From the NCBI GenBank assembly GCA_947169285.1, contig CAMVPB010000004.1, forward strand, positions 1-64,000: a stretch of DNA of 64,000 nucleotides, given 5' to 3'. This document shows positions 18,708 through 28,038 of this stretch, in pieces. This DNA comes from an uncultured bacterium. GTDB lineage: Bacteria > Bacillota_I > Bacilli_A > RF39 > UBA660. The position numbers and the translations under genes are program-made. A model generated the notes under the pieces. That model saw only the letters and a program-made list of their open reading frames with translations, ran no database searches and was not told the origin of the DNA. How positions within the stretch are numbered: position 1 is the first letter of the stretch; each line of letters begins with the position of its first letter.

Positions 18708-19325
18708 GTGGAAAAATTGACAATTAAGCAAGAAGAAGTTCTAACAGTTATCAAAAAATATATTGCTAAAAACGGATATGCCCCTACTGTAAGAGAAATA
18801 TGCTCTGAATTAAATTTGAGTAGTCCAGCTACAGTATTTGTTCATTTAAAGCATTTAATTAATAAGGGGTATTTGTCTCAAACAAATTCTAAATTTAGAA
18901 CTCTTGAAGTAAAGGTACCTAATGAATATTTAGAAAAAAATGATGATGTTGTAAACATCCCACTATTAGGTAAAATTGCAGCTGGGAATCCTATTGAAGC
19001 TATTGAACATCCTGATGAATATTTACCACTTCCAGCTTATATGATTCCAAAGAATAAAGAAGTATTTTCTCTTCTAATTCAAGGTGAAAGTATGATAAAT
19101 GTAGGAATATATAATGGTGATAATGTAATAGTAGAAAAAACAAATACCGCAAAGAATGGAGATTTAGTTGTTGCTCTTAATGAAAACAATGAAGCAACAT
19201 TAAAAACTTTTTATAAAGAAGATGGATATTTTAGATTACAGCCGGAAAACGATACGATGCCACCAATTATTTTAAAGGAAGTAACAATACTCGGAAAAGC
19301 AATAGGACTTTATAGAAAATTATAA
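18708..19325 (+). CDS. lexA: SOS repressor LexA
   Basis: GTG start; KQEEVLTVIKKYIAKNGYAPTVREI, GKIAAGNPIEA cleavage region, GESMINVGI catalytic motif. Confidence 0.97.
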   Translation: MEKLTIKQEEVLTVIKKYIAKNGYAPTVREICSELNLSSPATVFVHLKHLINKGYLSQTNSKFRTLEVKVPNEYLEKNDDVVNIPLLGKIAAGNPIEAIEHPDEYLPLPAYMIPKNKEVFSLLIQGESMINVGIYNGDNVIVEKTNTAKNGDLVVALNENNEATLKTFYKEDGYFRLQPENDTMPPIILKEVTILGKAIGLYRKL

Positions 19326-19334
19326 AAATTAAAA

Positions 19335-19365
19335 AAAACAAATCAAATTTTAATTGATTTGTTTT
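19335..19365. terminator. Bidirectional terminator between lexA and rhomboid gene
   Basis: AAAACAAATCAA-loop-TTGATTTGTTTT inverted repeat. Confidence 0.75.
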
Positions 19366-20521
19366 ATTTTATAAAAATCATATAAGACATAAATAGTATT
19401 AATAATATTAAAACTATTAATGAATTTATATTCAGTCTTTTTTCTTTACCACTAACTCCTAAAACTATTGTAGTAAGTATTCCAGCAATTAATCCACCAA
19501 TATGCGCTGATATATCTATACCAGAAATAAAAAGGCCTAAGCACAAATTAATTATCAACACCGGAATTAATGAACTTTTTAAAAAGTTTCCTAATGTTGC
19601 TCTATAATTATACGCAAAACATAACAATGCTCCAAACAATCCAAATATTGCTCCTGAAGCACCGATACTAATAGAATTTGAAGACATAAATACATTTGAA
19701 AATAAGCTTCCCATTACTCCACTTAAAAAGTAAATTATTAAAAATTTTTTTCTTCCATAATATCTTTCAACTTGTGACCCAACAACGTATAAAGCATACA
19801 TATTAAAAAATATATGAAATATATCTGCATGTAAGAACATACTTGTAATAAGTCTATAAAGTCCAACATAACCTTGTGATTGAATTAATTTGTAATTGTT
19901 AGAACCATAATATGTAATTAAAGTATTTAACTCTGGTTTAAACATTAATGAAAGAAAGCAAATTAAATATATTAAAACATTTACAAAAATTAGTACATAA
20001 GTTCCAAGTGGTTTTTTTGGTTGAAATATTCTATCCATTTTTTGCTCATCTTTAAATGTTTTTTCATTTAATTCATTCGTTAACTTTACGAATTCATTAA
20101 TATCAGATTTTTTAGTATCTAATTTTTCTTTAATACTTGGAAACACTTGATTAAGAGATTTATTTTTCTTTAAGTCACTTATTTTATTAACTTTTAAAGT
20201 GAATATATTTTTATCATTTGTAACTTTTACATCTTCATTGGTATCAATCAACAAATTCAACATATTTGTTTTAAAAGACAATGTTTTTCTTCCAATATTT
20301 TTTCTAATTACATTTGCTTTATATAAATCATTATCATACTGTATTTTATTATGTATATAGTTTATATTTATTCTAATTAATTTAGGATCTTTATCAAAAT
20401 TTTCAAGCCATATTTCATTTTGAACACCTTTTAATATAATTGGTTTGTAATTTTCTTCAGTAACAAAGAAATGAAGAATTTTCATAACAATATCATCTTT
20501 TTTATTTATTATTAATTCCAT
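19364..20521 (-). CDS. Rhomboid family intramembrane serine protease
   Basis: GASGAIFGLFGAL, HIFFNMYALYVVGSQVE, AHIGGLIAG. Confidence 0.92.
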   Translation of the reverse strand: MELIINKKDDIVMKILHFFVTEENYKPIILKGVQNEIWLENFDKDPKLIRININYIHNKIQYDNDLYKANVIRKNIGRKTLSFKTNMLNLLIDTNEDVKVTNDKNIFTLKVNKISDLKKNKSLNQVFPSIKEKLDTKKSDINEFVKLTNELNEKTFKDEQKMDRIFQPKKPLGTYVLIFVNVLIYLICFLSLMFKPELNTLITYYGSNNYKLIQSQGYVGLYRLITSMFLHADIFHIFFNMYALYVVGSQVERYYGRKKFLIIYFLSGVMGSLFSNVFMSSNSISIGASGAIFGLFGALLCFAYNYRATLGNFLKSSLIPVLIINLCLGLFISGIDISAHIGGLIAGILTTIVLGVSGKEKRLNINSLIVLILLILFMSYMIFIK

Positions 20522-20594
20522 TTGTATTCCTCTTTCTAAAAATCATTAATAATATTATAGTATTTTTCATAAAATTAGTAAAGAGGTGGATATT

Positions 20595-21062
20595 TTGAAA
20601 GATAAATTAAAAATAGTTTTAAAGTTTTTGCTAATTTTACTTCCTTGGTTAATAAGTGGAATCATATTTCCTTATAACAAAGATTTTTATGAAACATTAA
20701 AAATTCCTTCTTTTGCTTTACCGGGTATAGTAATAGGAATCACTTGGTTAATATTGTATGTACTAATATCTATTAGTATTTATATTATTTCAGGAAAAAC
20801 AAATATTTTAAAAAGCAAAGATTACTTATATGTACTTATTACCAACTATTTAGCTAATCAATTATTTTCCTTTGCATTTTTCTATCTTATGAGTCCTTTT
20901 TTAGCATTCGTAATGACAGCTATAACATTTATAAGTTCAATATTTTTATTCGTTGAAACTAGAAACATAAATAAAAAGGCATCATATTTCTTGATACCTT
21001 ATACAGCATTTTCTGCTTATGCTTTAATAGTCTCTCTTAGTGTATATATCATGAATTTTTAA
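20595..21062 (+). CDS. TspO/MBR family protein
   Basis: Five-TM size; PWLISGIIFPYNKDFYETLKIPSFALPGIVIGITWLILY; TTG start at 20595 fits the AGAGGTGG RBS better than GTG at 20586. Confidence 0.75.
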   Translation: MKDKLKIVLKFLLILLPWLISGIIFPYNKDFYETLKIPSFALPGIVIGITWLILYVLISISIYIISGKTNILKSKDYLYVLITNYLANQLFSFAFFYLMSPFLAFVMTAITFISSIFLFVETRNINKKASYFLIPYTAFSAYALIVSLSVYIMNF

Positions 21063-21948
21063 GAGTATTCAATATATCAACAAATTCTTGCTCTAAAGGA
21101 CATTCAAACTCCATAAACTCTTTTGTTATTGGATGAGTAAAGCCTATATAGTATGCATGTAGCATTTGCCCATAATTATTTATAGGTTTAATTTTACTAT
21201 ATACTTGATCATTAACAACCGGATGATTAATATAAGCCATGTGTACTCTTATTTGATGAGTACGCCCCGTTTCAAGAACTAATTCAACTAATGTATAATT
21301 CTTAAATCTTTCTTTAACAGTAAAATTAGTAACAGCTTTTTTACTGTTTTTATCTGTCACAGACATTTTCTTTCTATCTATAGCACTTCTTCCAATCGGA
21401 GCATCTATTTTACCATTACTCTCATCTATTATTCCATAAACTAATGCTAAATATTTTCTTTTAACTCTTTTATGTTTAAAATCATCTGCAAGTATTCTAT
21501 GAACTTCATTAGTTTTAGAAACTAACAATAATCCACTTGTATCTTTATCAATCCTATGAACTATACCCGGTCTCATTTCTCCGTTTATATTACTTAAATT
21601 TTTAGTATGGTACATCAAAGCGTTAACTAATGTGCCATGATAATTTCCTGGTGCTGGATGAACTACCATTCCACTCGGTTTATTAACAACCATTAAATAT
21701 TCATCTTCATAATAAATATCAAGTGGTATGTTTTCAGGTATTATATTATTATCTATTTTTAAATTTCCTATAAAAATATCATCTTTTGATTTTAATAAAT
21801 ATCCGGGTTTAACTTTACAATCATTTACTAAAATATTACCAGCTTTAATATGATTAGTAACAAAACTCCTACTTTCATTTAAATAAGAAGTTAAAACTTG
21901 ATCTAATCTATTATTTATCCAATTTTCTTTTACTTTCATCTTTATCAC
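21049..21948 (-). CDS. rluD: RluD-family pseudouridine synthase
   Basis: S4 domain, GIVHRIDKDTSGLLLV, GRTHQIRVHMAYINHPV. Confidence 0.95.
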   Translation of the reverse strand: MIKMKVKENWINNRLDQVLTSYLNESRSFVTNHIKAGNILVNDCKVKPGYLLKSKDDIFIGNLKIDNNIIPENIPLDIYYEDEYLMVVNKPSGMVVHPAPGNYHGTLVNALMYHTKNLSNINGEMRPGIVHRIDKDTSGLLLVSKTNEVHRILADDFKHKRVKRKYLALVYGIIDESNGKIDAPIGRSAIDRKKMSVTDKNSKKAVTNFTVKERFKNYTLVELVLETGRTHQIRVHMAYINHPVVNDQVYSKIKPINNYGQMLHAYYIGFTHPITKEFMEFECPLEQEFVDILNTLKNS

Positions 21949-22387
21949 CTACCAAACAATAAATAGTAAATATCATAACACCTATAACTATAAAAGAATC
22001 TGCTATGTTAAATACAGGTTCAAATATTTTAAAACTTATAAAATCTCTTACATATCCTAAAAACAATCTATCTATGAAATTTCCAATTATACCACTTATT
22101 ATCAAAACTAATGATATTGAATAATTTTTATTATTTTTATATTTGAAAAGTTCATATATTAAATAAAATAAAGCAATTATTGTTATTATTATAAAGAACG
22201 CTCTTTTACCTTCTAATATACCAAAAGCTGCACCATAGTTTTTTATATATGTAAAACTTAAAAATTTAGGAATTATTATAATACTATTAATTTTTTTAAG
22301 ATAATTAAATATTAATATCTTACTAATCTGATCAATTAACACAAGCAAAATAATACTTAAGATTAAAAATATATTTTTCTTTTTCAT
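21911..22387 (-). CDS. lspA: Lipoprotein signal peptidase
   Basis: IKNYGAAFGILEGKR, GIIGNFIDRLFLGYVRDFI, FNIADSFI; ATG at 22387 preferred. Confidence 0.95.
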   Translation of the reverse strand: MKKKNIFLILSIILLVLIDQISKILIFNYLKKINSIIIIPKFLSFTYIKNYGAAFGILEGKRAFFIIITIIALFYLIYELFKYKNNKNYSISLVLIISGIIGNFIDRLFLGYVRDFISFKIFEPVFNIADSFIVIGVMIFTIYCLVGDKDESKRKLDK

Positions 22388-22415
22388 GAATTTATAATAA
22401 CATAAAAAAAAGATA

Positions 22416-22646
22416 TTATCTAGGTGTATCAACTAAAATAACATCTTCTCCTATTTTTTTAATTTGATTAAAACTAATTAGTATATCGCCTTCACTGGTG
22501 AATAAACTTTTTATACTTTTTCTTTCTACAAGTAAATTTTTTAAAGTCCCATTATTTATCTCTATTTCAGCATCTATTATTTTTCCTAACTTCTTCCCAT
22601 CCTTTAAAAGTATTATATCTTTTTTTTGCATATCAGATAGTCTCAT
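22416..22646 (-). CDS. YlmC/YmxH family PRC-barrel sporulation protein
   Basis: MRLSDMQKKDIILLKDGKKLGKIIDAEIEI. Confidence 0.85.
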   Translation of the reverse strand: MRLSDMQKKDIILLKDGKKLGKIIDAEIEINNGTLKNLLVERKSIKSLFTSEGDILISFNQIKKIGEDVILVDTPR

Positions 22647-22686
22647 GATACCACCTGATAAAGTATATGTTATATGTTAAAATTTA

Positions 22687-23460
22687 TTATGAAGAAAGCC
22701 TTCTAATATTATTAATTGCATTTTTTTCAAGCCTTGATACTTGAGCCTGAGATATACCTATCTCAGATGCTATTTCCATTTGCGTTTTACCTATTACATA
22801 TCTATTTATTAATATATCTTTTTCCCTTTGTTTAAGTTTATTTAATGCTTTTCTTAAATTCAATATCTCATCCACATTAGGATTTTCTTTTTTATCCTCT
22901 AATTGATCAAGCAAATATATCTCATCTTCACCATCACTATATATTGGATCGAATATACTCATTGGTTCTTTTAAACTCATATAAGCGCTAGATATTTCAT
23001 ATTCAGGGATTCCTAAATATTTAACAATTTCATCTGTTGATGGTTCTCTACCATTTTGAACAACAAAGTCATCCTTAAATTTAATGATTTTATATGCTGT
23101 TTCTTTTATACTCCTACTTATTCTAACAGCATTATTGTCTCTTATATATCTTTTTATTTCACCGTCTATCATTGGAACAGAATAAGTACTAAATTTTACA
23201 TCATATGATAAATCAAAATTATCTATTGCTTTTATTAAACCAACACATCCTATTTGAAATAAATCATCTAAATTATCAACCTTACTTTGATACTTTTTTA
23301 ATATAGATAATACTAATTTTAAATTTCCATAAACAAGTAATTCTTTAACACTTTGATCTCCATTTTGATATGCTTTAAATAGTTTAATCATTTCATCATT
23401 TTTCAAAGTCCTTAAATTGCTTGTATCAATGCCACATATTTCAACTTTATACTTTGCCAT
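22687..23460 (-). CDS. sigG: RNA polymerase sporulation sigma factor SigG
   Basis: VEICGIDTSNLRTL; sigma-70 regions 2-4; DDLFQIGCVGLIKAIDNFD; QMEIASEIGISQAQVSRLEK. Confidence 0.94.
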   Translation of the reverse strand: MAKYKVEICGIDTSNLRTLKNDEMIKLFKAYQNGDQSVKELLVYGNLKLVLSILKKYQSKVDNLDDLFQIGCVGLIKAIDNFDLSYDVKFSTYSVPMIDGEIKRYIRDNNAVRISRSIKETAYKIIKFKDDFVVQNGREPSTDEIVKYLGIPEYEISSAYMSLKEPMSIFDPIYSDGEDEIYLLDQLEDKKENPNVDEILNLRKALNKLKQREKDILINRYVIGKTQMEIASEIGISQAQVSRLEKNAINNIRRLSS

Positions 23461-23504
23461 AACAATCCTTTCAAAATTGTTATGATATTTTTTTAATTTT
23501 ATTA

Positions 23505-23537
23505 AACAAAAAAAGCAAATATTTTTATATTTGCCTT
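23505..23537 (-). terminator. Terminator of the DUF1292-like gene
   Basis: GGCAAATATAAAAATATTTGC hairpin followed by T-run on minus strand. Confidence 0.7.
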
Positions 23538-23772
23538 AAGATATATGTTTTAAAATAGTAATCATTATTTCTTTATCTTCAACTATATCAACATATGATT
23601 TATCATCTTCTTTTATTTCTTTTAAAAATGTTAAATTCTTATCAAAATCTTCACCATCATTAAATATTTCACTAGTTACATAGTAAGTATCACCTTTGTA
23701 CACAACTTGCCTTATAACCAAATATTCTTTTCCATTAGAAAGTTCAATAACTTGATTTGTCCTATTCTCCAT
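23536..23772 (-). CDS. DUF1292-like small protein
   Basis: MENRTNQVIELSNGKEYLVIRQVVYKGDTYYVTSEIFNDGEDFDKN; probable start at internal ATG 23772. Confidence 0.55.
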   Translation of the reverse strand: MENRTNQVIELSNGKEYLVIRQVVYKGDTYYVTSEIFNDGEDFDKNLTFLKEIKEDDKSYVDIVEDKEIMITILKHIS

Positions 23773-23773
23773 A

Positions 23774-24574
23774 TTATCTACCCTTTCCTTCTGCTTCAAA
23801 TTTTAGCTCCATTTCTTTAAGCATTTCCTCTACAGTGCGCATTCTTTTTTCTTCTCCAAAATTCTTTGCAAGATTTTCAGCAACTTCTTCAGGATTGCTT
23901 TCAATCGCTGGTTGTTCTTTTTCACCTTGAACATTTTCGCTAACTACTTCAGGTTTACTTTCAACAGGAGTTTCTTCAACCGGATTAATTAAGTCACTTG
24001 GCATAGATAAATTTGGTTGTACTTCTTCTTCAGGTATTGAAGATGTTTCAGGCATGTGTGGAGTTTGAGTTTCCTCTTTTAACTTAGATTCATCGTATTC
24101 TCCAATTTTATCATTTTCAAGATCAGAAATAATTGTTTGTAGTTTATCAGAACTAAAATGTCCTTTAATCTCCGCTAAATTTGATGGACTTGATTTAAAA
24201 CCAGCAATAAATGTTTTATCATTTTCTTTAATAGTTTCATTTAAACTAGGAGTTTCTTCAGAAGATATAGATGTTTCTTCTTTTACAGAATCTTCTTTTT
24301 CTTCTTCTTTTTTGTCCAAAACCGGTTCGGAAGGCTCTATCTTTGGTAATTCAAATGAGAAGTCTTCTTCTAACCCTGGCAATTTTAAATCAGCGCTTTG
24401 TTCAGGTACTTCTGCATTTTCAACCACTGGTTCTTCAACAGGAGTTTCTAATACAACACTTTCTTCGTTTTTAATATTATCTTCTTTTAATGCTTTTTCC
24501 AATTTGCTTACACACGATTGAAGACCAGACAATTTTTCTTTAATTTCTTTTAATAATTCTTCTGTATTTTCCAT
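23774..24574 (-). CDS. Acidic, largely disordered hypothetical protein
   Basis: Short coiled-coil N-terminus, E/P/S-rich low-complexity centre, helical RTVEEMLKEMELKFEAE C-terminus. Confidence 0.7.
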   Translation of the reverse strand: MENTEELLKEIKEKLSGLQSCVSKLEKALKEDNIKNEESVVLETPVEEPVVENAEVPEQSADLKLPGLEEDFSFELPKIEPSEPVLDKKEEEKEDSVKEETSISSEETPSLNETIKENDKTFIAGFKSSPSNLAEIKGHFSSDKLQTIISDLENDKIGEYDESKLKEETQTPHMPETSSIPEEEVQPNLSMPSDLINPVEETPVESKPEVVSENVQGEKEQPAIESNPEEVAENLAKNFGEEKRMRTVEEMLKEMELKFEAEGKGR

Positions 24575-24624
24575 TCTATCACTCCCTATTTTTATCTAAT
24601 AACATTTTACCACGTAAATTTATA

Positions 24625-24655
24625 AAAAAAAAGTATATTTTTATACTTTTAATAA
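24625..24655 (-). terminator. Terminator of sigE
   Basis: AAAAGTATA-AAAA-TATACTTTTTTTT on minus strand. Confidence 0.7.
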
Positions 24656-25327
24656 ATTTGTTAATTTTTTTATTACTTTTTTTTCTATTCTTGATATATA
24701 AGATTGACTTATTCCAAGTTTATCAGCAACTTCTTTTTGAGTATACTCTTCACTATTCATAAGACCATATCTCATAATTATTATTTCTTTATCTCTATCA
24801 TTTAAATTTTCGATTTCATCCAATAATATCTTTTTATCAACTTTGTTTTCATATTCTTTCTCTATTAAATTATCCTCTGTACCAAGCACATCTTCAAGAT
24901 GTAGTTCATTTCCTTCGCTATCAAAATTAATAGAATCTTCAAAACTAACTTCTATTTTTCTTCTTTTATTTTTTCTTAAAAACATTAGTATCTCATTATC
25001 AATACACCTTGATGCATAAGTTGCAAGTTTAATGTTTTTATCAAGTTTATAAGTATTAACTCCCTTTATTAATCCTATTGTTCCAATACTAACCAAATCT
25101 TCAAGATCATATCCACTTCCATCATATTTTTTTGCTAAAAATACAACTAATCTTAAATTATGTTCCACAAGCTTATTTCTAGCGTCTTTATTTCCTTGCT
25201 CTCTTAATAATACCAATTTTTCTTCCTCTTCTTTTGGTAAAGGTGGGGGTAAAATATCTGTACTCCCTATAAAGTATATATTATTACTTTTTTTTAATAA
25301 TTTTCTTATAATTTTTAATACTTTCAT
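24641..25327 (-). CDS. sigE: RNA polymerase sporulation sigma factor SigE with pro-sequence
   Basis: IYFIGSTDILPPPLPKEEEEKLV; RNLRLVV-like HNLRLVVFLAKKYDGSGYDLEDLVSIGTIGLIKGV; adjacent to spoIIGA. Confidence 0.96.
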   Translation of the reverse strand: MKVLKIIRKLLKKSNNIYFIGSTDILPPPLPKEEEEKLVLLREQGNKDARNKLVEHNLRLVVFLAKKYDGSGYDLEDLVSIGTIGLIKGVNTYKLDKNIKLATYASRCIDNEILMFLRKNKRRKIEVSFEDSINFDSEGNELHLEDVLGTEDNLIEKEYENKVDKKILLDEIENLNDRDKEIIIMRYGLMNSEEYTQKEVADKLGISQSYISRIEKKVIKKLTNLLKV

Positions 25328-26093
25328 TATATCCCTCCAATATGTTTTTATTTATTAATGAATTTACGCCTTCTATACTTATTTTTTGAGGAGTTATTCC
25401 CACTAAAACATCTTTTATATTTCCAATCCCTTTAACAAAAACATTATCAGCCTTAAAACATTTTATTAAAAATGAATTATTAACTGTGTTACAAGGTATT
25501 AATAAGTAATCTAAATACTTTTCATTTAATAAACCTTTATTAATTAAAATAACCGCTCTACCTTTATATGGATCTACAATATTCATTCCAGTATCATTAT
25601 AGGCAGTTAAATTAATAACTTGTCCTTTAATATATATGTCTATTTTATATTTTAATGAATAAAAATTTTTTAATTTTAATAAGTATTTTGTATAAGTATA
25701 AACTATTAATGGACTAAATATTAATAATAGAATTAGATTCCCAAACAAAGAGTTAATAAAACTACTTTTTAATTTTAAATTTATAAAATATATAAATCCT
25801 CCTACTATTAAACTATTTAAAAAAAAATATACTAAATTATTAAGAAAATATTTAATGTTTTTATAACCAAAAGCAATTATAATCATGATAGAACCTAATA
25901 AATTTTTTAATAAAAACAAAATAAAACTATTTAATTTGACAAACAAAACTATTATACTTATACTTCCAAATAGTGAAGATAAGATTAATCTTCTAACTTT
26001 AATATTTCTCTTTAATAATATAGATACTGAATATAATATTAAAAAATCACAAGAAAAATTTATTATTAAAAGTATATCAATATAAACTTTCAT
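25284..26093 (-). CDS. spoIIGA: Sigma-E processing aspartic peptidase SpoIIGA
   Basis: N-terminal five TMs; YNDTGMNIVDPYKGRAVILI aspartic-protease motif; overlaps sigE. Confidence 0.93.
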   Translation of the reverse strand: MKVYIDILLIINFSCDFLILYSVSILLKRNIKVRRLILSSLFGSISIIVLFVKLNSFILFLLKNLLGSIMIIIAFGYKNIKYFLNNLVYFFLNSLIVGGFIYFINLKLKSSFINSLFGNLILLLIFSPLIVYTYTKYLLKLKNFYSLKYKIDIYIKGQVINLTAYNDTGMNIVDPYKGRAVILINKGLLNEKYLDYLLIPCNTVNNSFLIKCFKADNVFVKGIGNIKDVLVGITPQKISIEGVNSLINKNILEGYNESIKNYKKIIKKK

Positions 26094-26109
26094 ATTATCA
26101 CCTTTATTA

Positions 26110-26147
26110 CATTATAAAAAAAGCAACAAATATTTTTTGTCGCTTTT
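26110..26147 (-). terminator. Terminator of 26147-26968
   Basis: GCGACAAA-loop-TTTGTTGC followed by T7 on minus strand. Confidence 0.7.
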
Positions 26148-26968
26148 TAGAATAAAGGTGTCATATTTTCATGGTCATCTTTTTTAGTACGCTTTTTAGA
26201 TTTAACTTTCTCATCATGTTTACCTTTTATTTCAACATCTTTTTCAATTATTATTTCTTTCTTATCTCTATTCTCAATTATATTTTTGACAATTGAGCCA
26301 AGTTCCCTAACATATCTTTGATTTATTTCACCATCTTTAGTACACCAAGCTTTAACAAAAGCATTTATAGCACTTTTTAATCCACTTGTATCACTCATTC
26401 TATTTATAACATATTTACCATATTCAATTTGAATTCTTTCTAAATAAAGAGATACTTTGCTTCTATATTCAGATTGATTTAATTTTCTGTTAGTCCATAT
26501 TTTTGATAAAAATGCTTGCTCTAACATTTTATCAACTATTATTTTCTTTAATTCTTCATAATTAACATAAGATTTATCTTTCTTATAAAATATTGGTAGA
26601 GTTTTTGCTTGTCCTTTATACATGTAACCTATATAAACCTTACCAGTTCCACCATCCACTTCACTTTTAAATCTTTCTTTTAAATTATTTTGATCATCAA
26701 CCTGTTCTGTTAAAAACTTATCAATTTTATCTAAATCATAAGATTCAGTTATTTTTTTGTATACAGTGTATTTTATAACAGTAGATCTCTTATCATTATT
26801 TAAAACATTAAAATTACCATAAACATATCGATTTTTAGAATTCTTATTATTTTTAGAATACTCAATTAAAAATTTATTACATTCTTCTTCAGAACGAAAA
26901 ATCCTTGTTTCAGAATGATCAGTCATCATTAAAAAATATCTATTACCATTCATAATATACCCCTTCAT
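26147..26968 (-). CDS. Conserved hypothetical protein
   Basis: 273-aa ORF, RBS-like context, lysine-rich C-terminus; family not recognised. Confidence 0.7.
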   Translation of the reverse strand: MKGYIMNGNRYFLMMTDHSETRIFRSEEECNKFLIEYSKNNKNSKNRYVYGNFNVLNNDKRSTVIKYTVYKKITESYDLDKIDKFLTEQVDDQNNLKERFKSEVDGGTGKVYIGYMYKGQAKTLPIFYKKDKSYVNYEELKKIIVDKMLEQAFLSKIWTNRKLNQSEYRSKVSLYLERIQIEYGKYVINRMSDTSGLKSAINAFVKAWCTKDGEINQRYVRELGSIVKNIIENRDKKEIIIEKDVEIKGKHDEKVKSKKRTKKDDHENMTPLF

Positions 26969-27029
26969 TAATTACAATTATATTTTAACATAAACTAATT
27001 AAAAAGAAAATAATAAAGACTTATCTTTA

Positions 27030-28034
27030 TTATTTTAATATCCAAGCATTACATACATATCTTTGACCAGTATAAGTATATCCACCCGGATCATTTATAA
27101 GTTTATTATCAACAACTAACATTGAAGAACCACCACCATCTAAATTAGCAGCATTATATGCTCCATATTGATACAAGAAATCAGCAAGTTGTACCATTGA
27201 AAGTCCAGGTGAACCTTTACCTCTTCCATCTGATACAGCAAATAATACTACTCCATCTTTTCTTTGTGCAATAGCAGTTCTTGGTGCATATCCCCAGCCA
27301 CCATCGCCTTTCATTTCAGCTTTTTCACCATTCATTATTAAGAAAGGTCCAAAACTCATTGCATCTCTCATACCATTTTTAATTGCAGTTTCAGCATCAT
27401 CATAAGTAAGCACTAAAATGTTGTCTTCATTAAATCCTATAAGTTGATTCGTTGCTCCTGTGCCAGCTGTTATTTTACCACCTGATATTACAACACCAAC
27501 CGGTATTAATGCACCTGTTTTTTTATTTCTAGAATATCCAGAAGCATTAACAGCAGCTATAGCGTTGTTCTCTTTTGCTATACTCGTCATCATTTGTCCA
27601 CCTCTAGCATTTCTAGATGATAAAACCATAGATATTCTTGAAGGATCATATATAACTAACATATGTATAGTATTCTTTTTATATTTAGTTGTAAATACTT
27701 TATATAAATCATTACCTTCATCTCTTTTTAAAACTTGTTCTTCAAATTCATTAGCATAACTAGTTACTTCACTATTATTATTAAATTTGATTTCACTTGT
27801 ATTAGTTGCCTCATCAAAATTATTAACAACATTTTCTTTCATAACTTGATCAATAATTGCATCGTTATAGAAAATATATGCCAAATATTGATGTGTTCTT
27901 GTAGTCATCGCGGAAGTTATTAAAAAGTTTCTAAAGAATGATATTGGTCCATAAGTAATGAAAAAACCTAAAAACACCAAAATATCTAAAATAACAACTG
28001 TTATCATTAATTTATCTTTTTTCTTTTTTACCAT
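27030..28034 (-). CDS. Phosphodiester glycosidase (NAGPA/DUF2233) family membrane-anchored protein
   Basis: NAVAAVNASGY-type, APRTAIAQRKDGVVLFAVSDGRG, NLDGGGSSMLVVDNKLIN. Confidence 0.85.
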   Translation of the reverse strand: MVKKKKDKLMITVVILDILVFLGFFITYGPISFFRNFLITSAMTTRTHQYLAYIFYNDAIIDQVMKENVVNNFDEATNTSEIKFNNNSEVTSYANEFEEQVLKRDEGNDLYKVFTTKYKKNTIHMLVIYDPSRISMVLSSRNARGGQMMTSIAKENNAIAAVNASGYSRNKKTGALIPVGVVISGGKITAGTGATNQLIGFNEDNILVLTYDDAETAIKNGMRDAMSFGPFLIMNGEKAEMKGDGGWGYAPRTAIAQRKDGVVLFAVSDGRGKGSPGLSMVQLADFLYQYGAYNAANLDGGGSSMLVVDNKLINDPGGYTYTGQRYVCNAWILK

Positions 28035-28038
28035 AACA

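Noticed and set aside
18436-18723. 95-aa version of the lexA-divergent ORF
   Set aside because: It would translate across both promoters and into lexA; the 48-aa start with RBS at 18582 is better.
24271-24521. Plus-strand ORFs antisense to the acidic disordered protein
   Set aside because: Arise from the repetitive GAA/CCA-rich codons of the minus-strand gene; translations are low-complexity.
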